Positions 8,097 to 17,676 are shown, counted from the stretch's first letter. The stretch is 64,000 nucleotides of DNA from Bog-950 sp046329495 (GCA_046329495.1 JAXLUO010000004.1:1-64000); one strand, 5' to 3'. Numbers and translations are program-made. The notes: generated from the sequence alone by a model not told the origin.

Positions 8097-9938
8097 TTAA
8101 TAGTCAGGTTTTAAAGGTGCCGGCACAAACAGGTTCTGTTGTGTTATCGATCGGTTATTTAAGTAACCTGCCAGTATAGCATAGGGCTTAACGCCGGGTA
8201 TGCTTAATTGCGGATAATAGGCAAACGATATATCAAAGAACCCAATACCCATACCCAGGTTGCGCAAGCGTATGCCTGCACCATATGCCTGGGTTAACTG
8301 AAAACTGCTCAACGAACCGCTTTGCGTTATAGCTATATCGGCAAAAGCAAAGGCCGAAGAAGTAAAGCCCAGTATTTTAAAAGTGGGATATACATCGGTT
8401 TCAAAGTTGAAAACATAACTGCGGCTGCCACGCACATAATCCACAAAAATACCGCGCACACCATTAGCATCGTTAATCACCAACTCCTTTCCTAATGGCC
8501 TATCAAAACCCAGCGCCAGGTTAGCAGTTACAAACTGACGCATCATAAAACGCGGCCCCAGTTTTATTGGTACCGAATAAAACTGCGCTGTTAACTTACA
8601 AAGTATCTGCTGGTAATCCTTCTGTTTGGTAAAGCCACCATAGGCCAGCCGCCAGTTCATGTAACCAAACTTGGTAAATGCTTTGCCATAGTCTAACTGT
8701 ATACCGCTATAAAACCGTTTGTTCAATTCTTCATCGTAGTCAAAACCTGCTATTAAGGCGCCGTTAAACCCTTTGGTAAAGTATTCGGGTTGCCCCAGGT
8801 AATAAACCGAATGATCGAGGTAATAATCCCAACGGGCAATGCCAATACTGCCCAATACATAGGTGGTGCCTACAAAGTTCTGCGAGCGGTCTTCGCTATG
8901 CATAAAAGGCCGGCTGATATAATCCTTGCGATACATACGGCCCGATAGGATTAACCTTGTCAGGTCATTCTTAATCACCTTCCCCTGCTTCAATTTAAAT
9001 GCGGTGGCCAGCCATACATCCTGCCAGTTATAAAATATGTTGGTGGGTATGGCCGCTCCAAAGGCATTGGGTATCCATTGGTCCTGCTTATCAATACCAC
9101 CTTTCAGGTGCCCCGCCCATTTGGCATTGGCCGAGAAAAATGGCCTCGTAATCCGCAGTTCACCGCCCTTGCTGGCAGGGCTGTAATAACCCTGGGCCCT
9201 TATGTTTATCTGCGAACGCTTAATGTTGCGGTAATCGTATTCACCAAAAATTGTGTAGAAATTGTCGCGCCGGTAATTAAACGCTACCGATGCTGTAAAG
9301 GAATGCGGTAATCCTAAAAAGTTCCTGAACTCAATGCCGGCCTGCACCTTATCGTATTGCAAGCTGGTTATAAAACTCCAGCTCCAGCGGTCCTGCACCA
9401 TTACGGTAACGTCCACTTCATCATCGCTGCAGTCAACCGGGGTTACAAAAATCATAACATCCTTAAAGGTCTCGCGCTTCCAAAGGTTGCGTTCGGTATC
9501 GGCAAAAGTTTGCGGGTCCACCTTATCGCCAACACGAAACAGCAGGTCATTTTTAACCACCCATTGTTTGGTGCTCATTTGTATGCCATTAGCAAACTTC
9601 TGGAACTTGGTGGGGTGTTCATTTTCCGGTTTCTCTATCGAAACTCCGAATGGCGCTAAAATCGAAATATCTATGTTCCGGATGCGTTTGCCCCGGTAAG
9701 GTTCAAAAGCTTCCACACCGGTAATTACCCGGTCAACGGTTCTATCGCTGTAGTTCAGATACGAAAAGTAGATCAGCGTTTTATTCAGCCCCTCTACCAG
9801 TTTCTTTTTGCTTTGTTCCAGCTTTACCTGGCGGGGCGTTTTGTCCAAACACACCTCATCGTCATAACCTAACTGGGCAGCGGTTATGCCGGCTTGTAGC
9901 AATAACAATAGTACCGGTAGCCGGTAAAGTAACTTCAT
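8097..9938 (-). CDS. BamA/TamA-like outer-membrane beta-barrel protein
   Basis: 613 residues with a signal peptide (hydrophobic to about residue 20, ending TAAQ). A POTRA-like periplasmic segment appears around residues 80-175, with KQWVVKNDLLFRVGDKVDP and DVMIFVTPVDCSDDEVDVTV. The remaining two thirds alternate aromatic and polar residues like a surface-antigen (D15) barrel. It is shorter than the essential BamA, with one or two POTRA modules instead of five, so it is more likely a TamA-like or accessory barrel. Role: insertion or export of outer-membrane components; the specific substrate is unknown. It seems to be transcribed alone, with DUF899 upstream on the same strand separated by 42 bp. 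Confidence 0.75.
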   Translation of the reverse strand: MKLLYRLPVLLLLLQAGITAAQLGYDDEVCLDKTPRQVKLEQSKKKLVEGLNKTLIYFSYLNYSDRTVDRVITGVEAFEPYRGKRIRNIDISILAPFGVSIEKPENEHPTKFQKFANGIQMSTKQWVVKNDLLFRVGDKVDPQTFADTERNLWKRETFKDVMIFVTPVDCSDDEVDVTVMVQDRWSWSFITSLQYDKVQAGIEFRNFLGLPHSFTASVAFNYRRDNFYTIFGEYDYRNIKRSQINIRAQGYYSPASKGGELRITRPFFSANAKWAGHLKGGIDKQDQWIPNAFGAAIPTNIFYNWQDVWLATAFKLKQGKVIKNDLTRLILSGRMYRKDYISRPFMHSEDRSQNFVGTTYVLGSIGIARWDYYLDHSVYYLGQPEYFTKGFNGALIAGFDYDEELNKRFYSGIQLDYGKAFTKFGYMNWRLAYGGFTKQKDYQQILCKLTAQFYSVPIKLGPRFMMRQFVTANLALGFDRPLGKELVINDANGVRGIFVDYVRGSRSYVFNFETDVYPTFKILGFTSSAFAFADIAITQSGSLSSFQLTQAYGAGIRLRNLGMGIGFFDISFAYYPQLSIPGVKPYAILAGYLNNRSITQQNLFVPAPLKPDY

Positions 9939-9980
9939 TAATGTGTCGGGTAAAAAACTGTTCCTAAAGTAGTAATTGTT

Positions 9981-10571
9981 TTAGGCAGTAGGGTAGCTGT
10001 TAGCATACTTAATTTTCGGGTGCCACCCATTTGCCCCGTTCGGGAACAAATCAAAAAGATGCCATACTGAGCAGTAGTCATCACCGGGGCCAAACAAATC
10101 CTTGCCGGTGCGGTAAACCTGCCCATCCTTCAGTATCAGGGCCGAGGCACCGGGGTAATATTTACCTGGGGCCGGTTCAAAGCCAAGGTCAGCGATAAAA
10201 GTGCTGCCTTCAGCGCTAAGCATATAAAAGTTCCAACCGCGGCTTTCGGCAAACTCCTTTTGCACTTCCGGCGCATCGGGCGATATCACTACAAACGGCA
10301 TGCGGTCAGCCAACGGTAGCGAAAAACCGTTAAATCCATCAGCCCACAACGTGCAGTAACTGCAGCGCTTACCCATGTTATGCACCACCAACAATTCACC
10401 CCGCTCATCAAACAGTGCGGAAAGCATAACCGTGCGCCCTTCCTTGTCTTTCAGCGCATAATCCTTTATCGGTTCGGGTTGTAACTGGCTCCGCAATTCC
10501 TGTATAGCCTTCCGCTTATCCTCAATCTGTTGCTGCAACTCATCAATCTGTTTGTAAAGCGTGTCGTTCAT
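9981..10571 (-). CDS. DUF899 family thioredoxin-fold protein
   Basis: 196 residues. An N-terminal coiled coil (about residues 3-35, rich in Glu/Gln/Arg) leads into a thioredoxin-like fold with HNMGKRCSYCTLWADGFNG, which carries a CxxC pair, and a C-terminal FGPGDDYCSVWHLFDLFP. These two segments are the hallmarks of the DUF899/AhpC-TSA-like family. Members are presumed redox proteins, but no substrate is established. There is no signal peptide, so it is cytoplasmic. It diverges from the CAP-domain gene with 43 bp between the starts, so they share a compact promoter region. Confidence 0.85.
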   Translation of the reverse strand: MNDTLYKQIDELQQQIEDKRKAIQELRSQLQPEPIKDYALKDKEGRTVMLSALFDERGELLVVHNMGKRCSYCTLWADGFNGFSLPLADRMPFVVISPDAPEVQKEFAESRGWNFYMLSAEGSTFIADLGFEPAPGKYYPGASALILKDGQVYRTGKDLFGPGDDYCSVWHLFDLFPNGANGWHPKIKYANSYPTA

Positions 10572-10614
10572 GGGTGTATTATTTTTATTGAATTTAGCGT
10601 TTAACCTTGTAAGT

Positions 10615-11247
10615 ATGAAATGGACCCTGTTGTTACTGGCTGCACTGGTTAGGCCCTTGGTAGGTGTTGGAGATGATTACCTCAGTAAAGTAGCTCTGTA
10701 CCAAACCGATAGCTATTATAAACAGAAGGTGTATGCCGAAAAAGACCGTGCGGCCTTCTACAACCTTTCCGATTTAAACAAACCCGTAGACCCGCAAAAC
10801 TACGATTTGCACCTGCTAAATGCAGCTATGTTTTATGCTACCAATAAGCAACGCGCGGCTAAAGGCGTTCCCGAGCTAAAGTATAATGCCGCCTTGCGCG
10901 ATGCCGCCACTCTGCATACCCACCAAATGATAGAGAAGAATTTCTTCGACCACTTTAATAGCAAAAACCGCAAGTATTACTCGCCAGAAAAGCGCTTTAA
11001 GCTGTTTGGCCTGGAACCACCAGCCAGCGCCGAGAATATTGACTATACCTATCTGGAAGAGGAGGGGAGCACCACCTATTTACAGTTAGCCGAAGCCATT
11101 GTAAAAGACCTCGACGATTCACCCGCCCACCGCAAAAATATGCTCTCCAAAGCTTATAACAGTTTAGGCTGCGCTGTAATGTTTGAACAAAAAGAACGCG
11201 ATGGCAACTGGTATTGTAAGGCTACGCAGGATTTTGGTAGTTTGTAA
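10615..11247 (+). CDS. Secreted CAP-domain (SCP/PR-1-like) protein
   Basis: 210 residues from the ATG at 10615, which begins a good signal peptide (MKWTLLLLAALVRPLVGVG); an in-frame GTG at 10561 would overlap the divergent DUF899 gene and is unlikely. The CAP domain occupies about residues 60-208: FYATNKQRAAKGVPELKYN, THQMIEKNFFDHFNS with the conserved HxxxMxxxxFxxH pattern, and DSPAHRKNMLSKAYNSLGCAV. The family is found in extracellular proteins with varied functions, and catalysis is not established in bacteria. An imperfect -7 element TAACCTTG lies at 10602-10609. A repeat element and a terminator on the other strand follow. Confidence 0.85.
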   Translation: MKWTLLLLAALVRPLVGVGDDYLSKVALYQTDSYYKQKVYAEKDRAAFYNLSDLNKPVDPQNYDLHLLNAAMFYATNKQRAAKGVPELKYNAALRDAATLHTHQMIEKNFFDHFNSKNRKYYSPEKRFKLFGLEPPASAENIDYTYLEEEGSTTYLQLAEAIVKDLDDSPAHRKNMLSKAYNSLGCAVMFEQKERDGNWYCKATQDFGSL

Positions 11248-11264
11248 ATCTACTCATCCTTTGT

Positions 11265-11304
11265 GCCACAATTGTAGCTATGCCACCGCTAAGCTTCTTG
11301 TGCC
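11265..11304. repeat. Dispersed hairpin-type repeat, copy 1
   Basis: A 25-bp block at 11280-11304 shares 23 bases with 16959-16983, including a common 17-bp run starting GCTAAGCTTCTTG. Both copies are preceded by GTAGC and lie just after the stop codon of a plus-strand gene. The flanks can fold into an imperfect stem. Confidence 0.55.
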
Positions 11305-11321
11305 GGGATAAATAAAAAAAA

Positions 11322-11361
11322 TCGTGCGGTGTTCTTCTTACTTACAACCTTCCGCACGATT
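11322..11361 (-). terminator. Intrinsic terminator of the seven-repeat T9SS gene
   Basis: AATCGTGCGG (11330-11339) pairs perfectly with CCGCACGATT (11352-11361). On the minus strand the stem is followed by a run of eight T residues. It lies 22 bp beyond the stop of the gene at 11384. Confidence 0.85.
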
Positions 11362-11383
11362 ACGAATAATTGATCCCTACTAA

Positions 11384-12730
11384 CTATTCTTTAAAAAATC
11401 GTTTGATGCACTTATCCCCAGTAACGGTTTTTACCATCAATAAATAGCCGCCTCCGCTGAGCGTAGCAACATTTAGTTGTCGTTCGATACCATGCACGGT
11501 ATAAGCGCTTATAATACGCCCGGTCATATCGGTTAAAATAACCTCTGCCTCTATGGCCTTATCAAACTGTAAATTCAATACATCATGCGCCGGATTAGGA
11601 TATACCTTTAAAACGTCATCCTGCTGTAATGTAAATATGCCCGAAACCGGCGAGGTATATTTGGCCACATAAGGCTGCACCCCGTTTAAAAATTCACCCG
11701 CAGCATAAATGTTGCCCGTTGGGTCCGCGCATATACTTAAAATTCGGTTTGTGGCTGAAAGTGCACTGGCGCCGCCCAATTCGCTCCAGGCTGTTCCATC
11801 CCATTTGGCTACGTAGCGTAACCCGGCAACATTTTTAAAACTACCTGCGGCATAAATATTACCTGCAGGGTCGGTGCATAGCGATAAAATTGAAAGTGTA
11901 CTTGTAATTAATCCTGTATCGCCACCAAGCCGGCTCCAGTTGGCGCCATCCCACTTGGCCACATAGGTGTTGCCGGTACTGTCATAAAAATCGCCGGCTG
12001 CGTAAATCATTCCGTTTGCATCGCTGTACAATGAACGTATTATGCCAAATTCTGCCAGTTCATCCAGGTTACCAAGTCTGCTCCATCCTCCTCCGTTCCA
12101 TTTTACAACATACGTATGGTTGGTGCTGTCAATAAAACTGCCGCCGGCATATATGTTACCTGCAGCATCGCTGCACAAGGCCATTACGTCACCCATGCCA
12201 ATCGGGTCACCCAACATTGCCCAACTGCTGCCATTCCACATGCTTACATAACGGTTGTCCTGGCCATCTCTAAAACCACCACCTGCGTAAATATTACCCG
12301 ATGCATCGCTGCATAAGGCATAGATGGCCTCATTAGCATTTATACCTGTTGGTCCGCCGGTTTCAATCCAACCGGCGGTAGTATCCCATTGGGCTACATA
12401 AAATTTGTTGGCAGCGGTTCGTATCGTACCGCCCACAAAAAGATTTCCCGAAGGGTCGGTACAACTGGCAAAAATATTTACGTTACCCATGCTTATGTCA
12501 ATACCACTAAGTTTAATCCAACTGGTACCGTTCCACTTGGCCACATACATATTTCCCGAGCTATCCACCAAATGGCCGCCGGCATAAATATTGCCCGAGG
12601 GGTCGCTGCAAATGGTTGGTAGAAAATAATAATTGTTTAAGCTGTTATATCCACCCAACTCACTCCATTGTGCGCGGATATTACATACTGAAGCAACAAC
12701 TAAAACAAGCAATAAAAGATACGCTTTCAT
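11384..12730 (-). CDS. T9SS-sorted protein with seven propeller-like repeats
   Basis: 448 residues with a signal peptide ending NIRAQ. Between about residues 22 and 360 lie seven tandem repeats of 46-50 residues. The consensus is roughly W-x-L-G-G, a variable loop, a core like CSDPSGNIYAGG, and a final YVAKWNG. Seven copies strongly suggest a seven-bladed beta-propeller. The last 80 residues form a T9SS type A sorting domain (VYPNPAHDVLNLQF, then the FFKE end), so the protein is predicted to be exported through the outer membrane and anchored or released. No enzymatic residues are recognisable. A strong terminator follows, and the next gene upstream is separated by 35 bp. Confidence 0.85.
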   Translation of the reverse strand: MKAYLLLLVLVVASVCNIRAQWSELGGYNSLNNYYFLPTICSDPSGNIYAGGHLVDSSGNMYVAKWNGTSWIKLSGIDISMGNVNIFASCTDPSGNLFVGGTIRTAANKFYVAQWDTTAGWIETGGPTGINANEAIYALCSDASGNIYAGGGFRDGQDNRYVSMWNGSSWAMLGDPIGMGDVMALCSDAAGNIYAGGSFIDSTNHTYVVKWNGGGWSRLGNLDELAEFGIIRSLYSDANGMIYAAGDFYDSTGNTYVAKWDGANWSRLGGDTGLITSTLSILSLCTDPAGNIYAAGSFKNVAGLRYVAKWDGTAWSELGGASALSATNRILSICADPTGNIYAAGEFLNGVQPYVAKYTSPVSGIFTLQQDDVLKVYPNPAHDVLNLQFDKAIEAEVILTDMTGRIISAYTVHGIERQLNVATLSGGGYLLMVKTVTGDKCIKRFFKE

Positions 12731-12765
12731 GATTTTAATGGATTATCAGTGAGAGGTTGCTCTTA

Positions 12766-14139
12766 TTAATGGGTGCTGTAGAATACATTGGTCTGATACC
12801 AGTTCTGGTCAATTTTTACACCTACCCAGTCGCCACTTGCAGGACTCGAAGAACTGCCATCGCCATTGGTATCGCCACCATGAGCATCATCCCGCAGCGA
12901 GGTGAATACGGCAGAAGGATCTATAGCAAAGTTGGCGGTGTAACCGGTTATGTCGTAGCCGGAGCCCGGAGGGATCTTAATGGTAACGTTTGGCCCAACA
13001 CTAAACAACTGACCCGATCCGCCTGCTGCTAAACCCTGCGATAAAACATAAGGCACCTCGCTTTCATTGTAAGTTACGGTTTTGCCGGCCAATCCGTACG
13101 TCCACACATATATACCATTATAGCGATTGATTTCGGTCGGATCGTCGGAGTTGTGGTAGATATTGCTTGGGTCAAGTGCATAGGAACTTACAATATAAAT
13201 AGGCACGGCATTATCATAAAATACGTTATTGGTAACCACACTTACCGAAGGATCTTTCATGTCTGATCCTGCAAATGCTGCTTTATAGTCGTGGTTATCG
13301 CCATAGGTATGCGCAAAGGTGCAATGGTCAAAAGTAAAGTCGTGGATGTTACCGGTGCCCGTATTAACTTTAACTGCACTGCCTCCGCTGCCCCCGGCAT
13401 ACAAAAATTTACAATACCTGAACACCGAGCCGTGTTGATCGCCCCGCATATTGATATAGCCCCAATCACCTTTCGCTGCGGTTGATGCTGTTCCGTCTCC
13501 GTTATTATCGCCGCAGTAGCTATCATCTTTATACGAGGTAAAAACAATAGGATTTCCGGCTGTAGCATCGGCCGTTACTTTGGCGTAAACCTCCATGCCG
13601 CAGTTGGCATCTTTAAACTTAATAATTACACCCGGTTCAATCACAAGCGGTGCATTAATGCTCACCCATGTTTTTACCATATAAACATTACCGCTTGTCC
13701 AGGTAGTGGCGGTTGTAATATTATTGTTTATCTCCACTACATTACAACCTGTTGGGGTGCTACCGCCAGGTGTTATAGTAACATCCGCACCATAGGCAAC
13801 TCCGGCGGTATTTTTGCCATAAGCACGCAAATGGTAGGTGTTGCCGGCATAGAACGGATCTATGTTAAGCGAGAAAGGTCCCGTACCAGTGCCCATTTGT
13901 ACGGTTACATCGTTTACATCGTCTACGCTTGGGTTTGCTGTTAGGCTTATCACAACACCACGCTCCGATACCTGGCTGCCTCCCTGGCTGGTGATAACAC
14001 CACCGCAGGCGTAAGTTGAATCATTAACTTTAGTTGGTGTACTGGTGGTAACCGAGGCTAAGGGCGAAGTGTTGTCGGTTGGTGTGCAGCTTGCAATTAA
14101 CAGCAGGCCTGCAACAAATAGGTAAAGTGCTTTTTTCAT
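12766..14139 (-). CDS. Lipoprotein with an N-terminal Ig/FN3-like part and a beta-helix
   Basis: 457 residues from the ATG at 14139 (a second ATG two codons upstream at 14145 is possible). The signal peptide ends in a lipobox (LLLIASC). Residues about 25-130 resemble the fibronectin-type region of Bacteroidota surface lipoproteins (ERGVVISLTANPSVDD, YHLRAYGKNTAGVAYG). The rest looks like a right-handed beta-helix with calcium-binding-like loops, GDNNGDGTAS and GGDTNGDGSSS. It lies upstream of the seven-repeat T9SS gene on the same strand with a 35-bp gap, so co-transcription is likely. The substrate or partner is unknown. Confidence 0.72.
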   Translation of the reverse strand: MKKALYLFVAGLLLIASCTPTDNTSPLASVTTSTPTKVNDSTYACGGVITSQGGSQVSERGVVISLTANPSVDDVNDVTVQMGTGTGPFSLNIDPFYAGNTYHLRAYGKNTAGVAYGADVTITPGGSTPTGCNVVEINNNITTATTWTSGNVYMVKTWVSINAPLVIEPGVIIKFKDANCGMEVYAKVTADATAGNPIVFTSYKDDSYCGDNNGDGTASTAAKGDWGYINMRGDQHGSVFRYCKFLYAGGSGGSAVKVNTGTGNIHDFTFDHCTFAHTYGDNHDYKAAFAGSDMKDPSVSVVTNNVFYDNAVPIYIVSSYALDPSNIYHNSDDPTEINRYNGIYVWTYGLAGKTVTYNESEVPYVLSQGLAAGGSGQLFSVGPNVTIKIPPGSGYDITGYTANFAIDPSAVFTSLRDDAHGGDTNGDGSSSSPASGDWVGVKIDQNWYQTNVFYSTH

Positions 14140-14373
14140 GTACATTGTTTTTGCGTTTGGCTATATAGCGCCCGCAGGCGTTAGTAGTAATTGCAAAAGT
14201 GTTTATTCGGCAGGGGGTACTCAATCCTGAAAAACAGGATATTTTAGTTGGACATAAAATCACGGAAAAAGGGGACAGCGATTTGACAGGTGTTATCTTA
14301 TTTTGTTCCCGTGCAACAATTTTATTTTAGTAGCTACAGGTAATAGCAATGCCTATAGCATGTAAAGGGGTAT

Positions 14374-16305
14374 ATGAAAAAACGAGTGCTTTTTGCCGGA
14401 TTACTGTGGTCTTATTTGCTTGTGAGCGCACAAGCCGGTTTAGATAGTTTGCTGCGGTTAGTACCTGCAGCGAAAGATGATTCGTTGAAAGTTATGCTTT
14501 ACATAGCAATCGGCAATCAATACGAGTTAAGCAACCTTCCTCAGGCCGAGAATTATTATTTATCAGCGGGTAATCTTAGCAGGCAATTGCATTATACACC
14601 TGGCATCATAAAATTTATTAGCAATTATACGCAAGTGCTTAATGCCCGGGGGGCCTTCGATAGTGCTTTAGTACTCAATAAACAGGCAGTGGTGTTAGCG
14701 CAGCAGCTGGGCGATGAGGTAACCATAGCAAAAATGTATGCCAATACCGGAAATAGTTTTAATTATTTGGAAGAATACGACAGTTGCGTGTTTTACTACG
14801 AAATGGCTAAAAGGCGTTTTCAGCATTTAAACGATTCGTATTATGCTGCCCGCATGGATGACTTAGCACAGAATGTTTATTTCAAACTGAATGAATTTGA
14901 TAAGGCGCAATCAGTAGGTAAATCTGCCGTGGCGTATTTCAGATCTGCAGGAAAAAAAGTAGAGCTCGGACAGGCTTTACTTAATCTGGCCAATAATTAT
15001 CAATCACTGCACAACAACGATTCTGCCCAGGCCTGTTATAAGGAGGCGCTGGAAATTTCGGGTCAAACGGGCTATAAATTATTGGAGCTTTCATGTCTTA
15101 TTGGAATAGGTAATTTTTATTTCCATCAGTACCAGGCCGATAGCATGCTGCCTTACCATTCGGCGGCCTTACGTCTTAGTGCCGAACTGGGTGATGTAGA
15201 AGGACAAGTTATTGCACAACGTGGCTTAGCGCTGCATTATCTGCTGAAAAAAAATTTCCCGGCCGCACAAACCTATACGAATGCATCCTTGATTGGGGCG
15301 GATAGCCTTGGGCTTAAATATGAGCAAATTGAAGGGTTAAAAATCAGGGCAAGTATCTTTTTTGCCATGCACGATATAACACAGGCTGAGCGGTATCTGG
15401 ATAGTGTGTCCGTATTGGAAAACCAGTTGCGCAGCGATGAAATTCAGGCCAAAACTATTTTTTGGGAAAAAAGATTCGAAACGGAAAGAAAAGAAGCACA
15501 GATAAAACTGCAACAGGAGCAATTGCAGCAAAAGAAGATTGTTAACTGGGTATTATTGGGTGTGGTGCTGGTTGTTTTACTAATTGCCGCGCTTATTTAC
15601 CGCACGTATCAGCAGAAACAAAAAATACAACTGCAACGCATTAACGAACTTGAGACGGAAAGAAAATTAACTGCCACAGAGGCCATTATTAAAGGCGAGG
15701 AAAAAGAGCGGGTACGTCTTGCGCAGGATTTACACGATGGGTTGGGTGGTATGCTTTCCGGCGTAAAATATTCCTTAAACAATATGAAAGATAACTTGAT
15801 AATGACACCTGAAAGCGTAAATGCTTTTGAGCATAGCATTAATATGCTGGATAATTCGATTAGCGAAATGCGTCGGGTGGCACATAATTTAATGCCCGAG
15901 AACTTGCTTAAATTCGGTTTGTCGGCAGCTTTAAAAGATTATTGCAGCGAAATTCAACGGGGTGGTAACCTGCAGGTAAACTATCAGTATATAGGCCTTA
16001 AGGATAAGGTTATTGAACAGGGTCTGTCGGTAACAGTTTACAGGGTAACGCAGGAGTTGCTGAATAATATTTTAAAACACGCCAATGCAACCCAGGCGCT
16101 TGTGCAGATAGGCGTAACAGATAATCAGCTAACTATAACGGTAGAGGATAACGGCAGAGGGCTTGCTGAAGCAACCCTTAAAACGGCACAGGGTATCGGT
16201 TGGAAAAACATTTATTCGCGTGTTTATTACCATAAGGGCACAGTTAATATCCAAACCCTGCCTGATAAAGGCACTTCTGTATTTATTGAATTTCCCATAG
16301 CATGA
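14374..16305 (+). CDS. TPR-containing NarL-type sensor histidine kinase
   Basis: 643 residues. A signal peptide leads into a periplasmic region of TPR repeats (about 25-340) with alternating small and aromatic residues, e.g. AKMYANTGNSFNYLEEYDS. A coiled coil precedes one membrane segment (about residues 390-410). The cytoplasmic part has a HisKA_3 dimerisation domain with the phosphoacceptor His near residue 454 in RLAQDLHDGLGGMLSGVKY. It ends in an HATPase domain (N-box ELLNNILKHANAT around 563, G-box DNGRGL, QGIGWKNI). This is the common Bacteroidota TPR-kinase form that senses unknown periplasmic signals. The stop codon overlaps the start of the response regulator by 4 bp, so the two are translationally coupled partners. 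Confidence 0.92.
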   Translation: MKKRVLFAGLLWSYLLVSAQAGLDSLLRLVPAAKDDSLKVMLYIAIGNQYELSNLPQAENYYLSAGNLSRQLHYTPGIIKFISNYTQVLNARGAFDSALVLNKQAVVLAQQLGDEVTIAKMYANTGNSFNYLEEYDSCVFYYEMAKRRFQHLNDSYYAARMDDLAQNVYFKLNEFDKAQSVGKSAVAYFRSAGKKVELGQALLNLANNYQSLHNNDSAQACYKEALEISGQTGYKLLELSCLIGIGNFYFHQYQADSMLPYHSAALRLSAELGDVEGQVIAQRGLALHYLLKKNFPAAQTYTNASLIGADSLGLKYEQIEGLKIRASIFFAMHDITQAERYLDSVSVLENQLRSDEIQAKTIFWEKRFETERKEAQIKLQQEQLQQKKIVNWVLLGVVLVVLLIAALIYRTYQQKQKIQLQRINELETERKLTATEAIIKGEEKERVRLAQDLHDGLGGMLSGVKYSLNNMKDNLIMTPESVNAFEHSINMLDNSISEMRRVAHNLMPENLLKFGLSAALKDYCSEIQRGGNLQVNYQYIGLKDKVIEQGLSVTVYRVTQELLNNILKHANATQALVQIGVTDNQLTITVEDNGRGLAEATLKTAQGIGWKNIYSRVYYHKGTVNIQTLPDKGTSVFIEFPIA

Positions 16306-16919
16306 AAACCAAAGTATTTATCGTAGACGATCATTATCTGGTGATTGAAGGAATAAAGGCCACTTTGCGGAATGAGGAGGGTATAGAATTGGTGGGCCAT
16401 GCTTATAATGGCGATGGATGTTTGGCCTTTTTACAACAAAACCTGCCGGATGTAATTTTAATGGATATAAACCTGCCGGACGTAAGCGGCATAGAGCTAT
16501 GTAAAAAGGTATTGCAGAAATATCCATCGGTTTATGTAGTTGCCCTTAGTAGTTACAATCAACTTAGCTTTATTACCAAAATGCTTGAAAACGGGGCGCT
16601 TGGGTATGTTCTGAAAAATGCTACCAGGCAGGAATTGCTGCTGGCTATTGAAACCGTTAAAAGAGGAAGGCAATATCTCAGTATCGATGCCTCCGATATG
16701 ATTAAAACTGCAGTAGCGGAGGATGTGCCAACACTTACCAGACGAGAAACTGAAATACTGCGCCTGATAGCCGATGGCTTTACCAATGCCGAAATGGCTG
16801 CACAACTTTTTGTTAGCCCAACCACTATTGATACACACCGCAAACACCTGCTCGAAAAATTTGACGCAAAAAACACTGCCATCCTCATTAAAAAAGCCAT
16901 TGCGCTCAATTTTGTGTAA
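16302..16919 (+). CDS. NarL/LuxR-family response regulator
   Basis: 205 residues. The N-terminal receiver has FIVDDHYLV, the phosphoacceptor Asp in VILMDINLPDVSG, and the Lys in YVLKNAT. The C-terminal LuxR-type helix-turn-helix (about residues 138-200) reads TRRETEILRLIADGFTNAE and SPTTIDTHRKHLLEKF. It starts inside the last codons of the TPR kinase gene (ATGA overlap) and should be the kinase's output, acting as a transcription regulator. Target genes cannot be seen from the sequence. Confidence 0.93.
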   Translation: MKTKVFIVDDHYLVIEGIKATLRNEEGIELVGHAYNGDGCLAFLQQNLPDVILMDINLPDVSGIELCKKVLQKYPSVYVVALSSYNQLSFITKMLENGALGYVLKNATRQELLLAIETVKRGRQYLSIDASDMIKTAVAEDVPTLTRRETEILRLIADGFTNAEMAAQLFVSPTTIDTHRKHLLEKFDAKNTAILIKKAIALNFV

Positions 16920-16940
16920 ACTATAAGGCTGCCCAACAAA

Positions 16941-16983
16941 GGCGCAAGAATGGTAGCCATGCCATTGCTAAGCTTCTTGTGCC
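16941..16983. repeat. Dispersed hairpin-type repeat, copy 2
   Basis: Shares 23 of 25 bases with copy 1 (11280-11304). Here GGCGCAAGAA (16941-16950) pairs with TTCTTGTGCC (16974-16983) with one G-T pair. An inner TAGC/GCTA pairing makes an imperfect hairpin. It begins 22 bp after the response regulator stop codon. Confidence 0.6.
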
Positions 16984-17079
16984 CGAATTGAGCGCTGTAT
17001 TAATGCCCAGGCGCCCAAAAACTAAATAGCCCGTTATTGCGAGCGATATTCCATTAAAATTAAACATCAATATCATCGC

Positions 17080-17104
17080 GCGGCTCCCGATACCTCGGGA
17101 CCGC
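17080..17104. repeat. Stem-loop with a TACC loop
   Basis: GCGGCTCCCGA (17080-17090) pairs with TCGGGACCGC (17095-17104) apart from one bulged base. The loop is four bases. A T-rich sequence follows, so it might act as a weak terminator, but it is 160 bp from the nearest upstream gene. Confidence 0.5.
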
Positions 17105-17602
17105 TTTGTAATTTTGTATTAGACTATTGTTGGGGAAACCCGAAAATAGGTGGCTGCAAGTGTCTGATTTACCTGTATTGCTTCCTTCCGGTAAAGTTAA
17201 ATGTTAAAAAAGAAATTAAATAAGAAACAAAACGTCTTTTATTGTATCTTTGTTTGGATTTGTTCCTTGACATACGGTGTAACACTATTGGCTGTAGAAA
17301 AGGCCTATGCCTGCTCATGGCGGTCGTTAAAAGTTCTTTCCGTTCAATAAGTGCGACCTAAGAATAAGTTGTCTCCATTTGCATTACCCAATTGCGTCGC
17401 CAAGGGGGATTAGAAAAAGCAGGAGCAGCGTAGCTATGAATGAGCCTTGCCTTTTCGGAGGGGGTTAGTTTGCTTGGGCTTAACGTCACCTCCTTGCCCT
17501 TTACGAAACACTTTAAAATATTGGCAATTTGTGCACGCAAAATCACCTGCACAAATGTGCACAAATGGAAACTTTGCTAATGTGTTCCGTTTCTGTTCAG
17601 CC

Positions 17603-17628
17603 CAAAAAGTGTAAAGGAGTGTAAAGTT
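17603..17628. repeat. 26-bp direct repeat, copy 1
   Basis: Identical to 17677-17702. The unit contains GTGTAAAG twice, 10 bp apart, so each copy is itself a short tandem repeat. The start-to-start distance of the two copies is 74 bp. Confidence 0.85.
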
Positions 17629-17676
17629 AGCTTGCGTTTATCCTGTAAATCTTCCTACATCCTGCACATCCTGGTT

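Noticed and set aside
17358..17564. 68-codon minus-strand frame in the repeat-rich region
   Set aside because: No domain, no start context and it lies within repeats; I could not separate it from chance.
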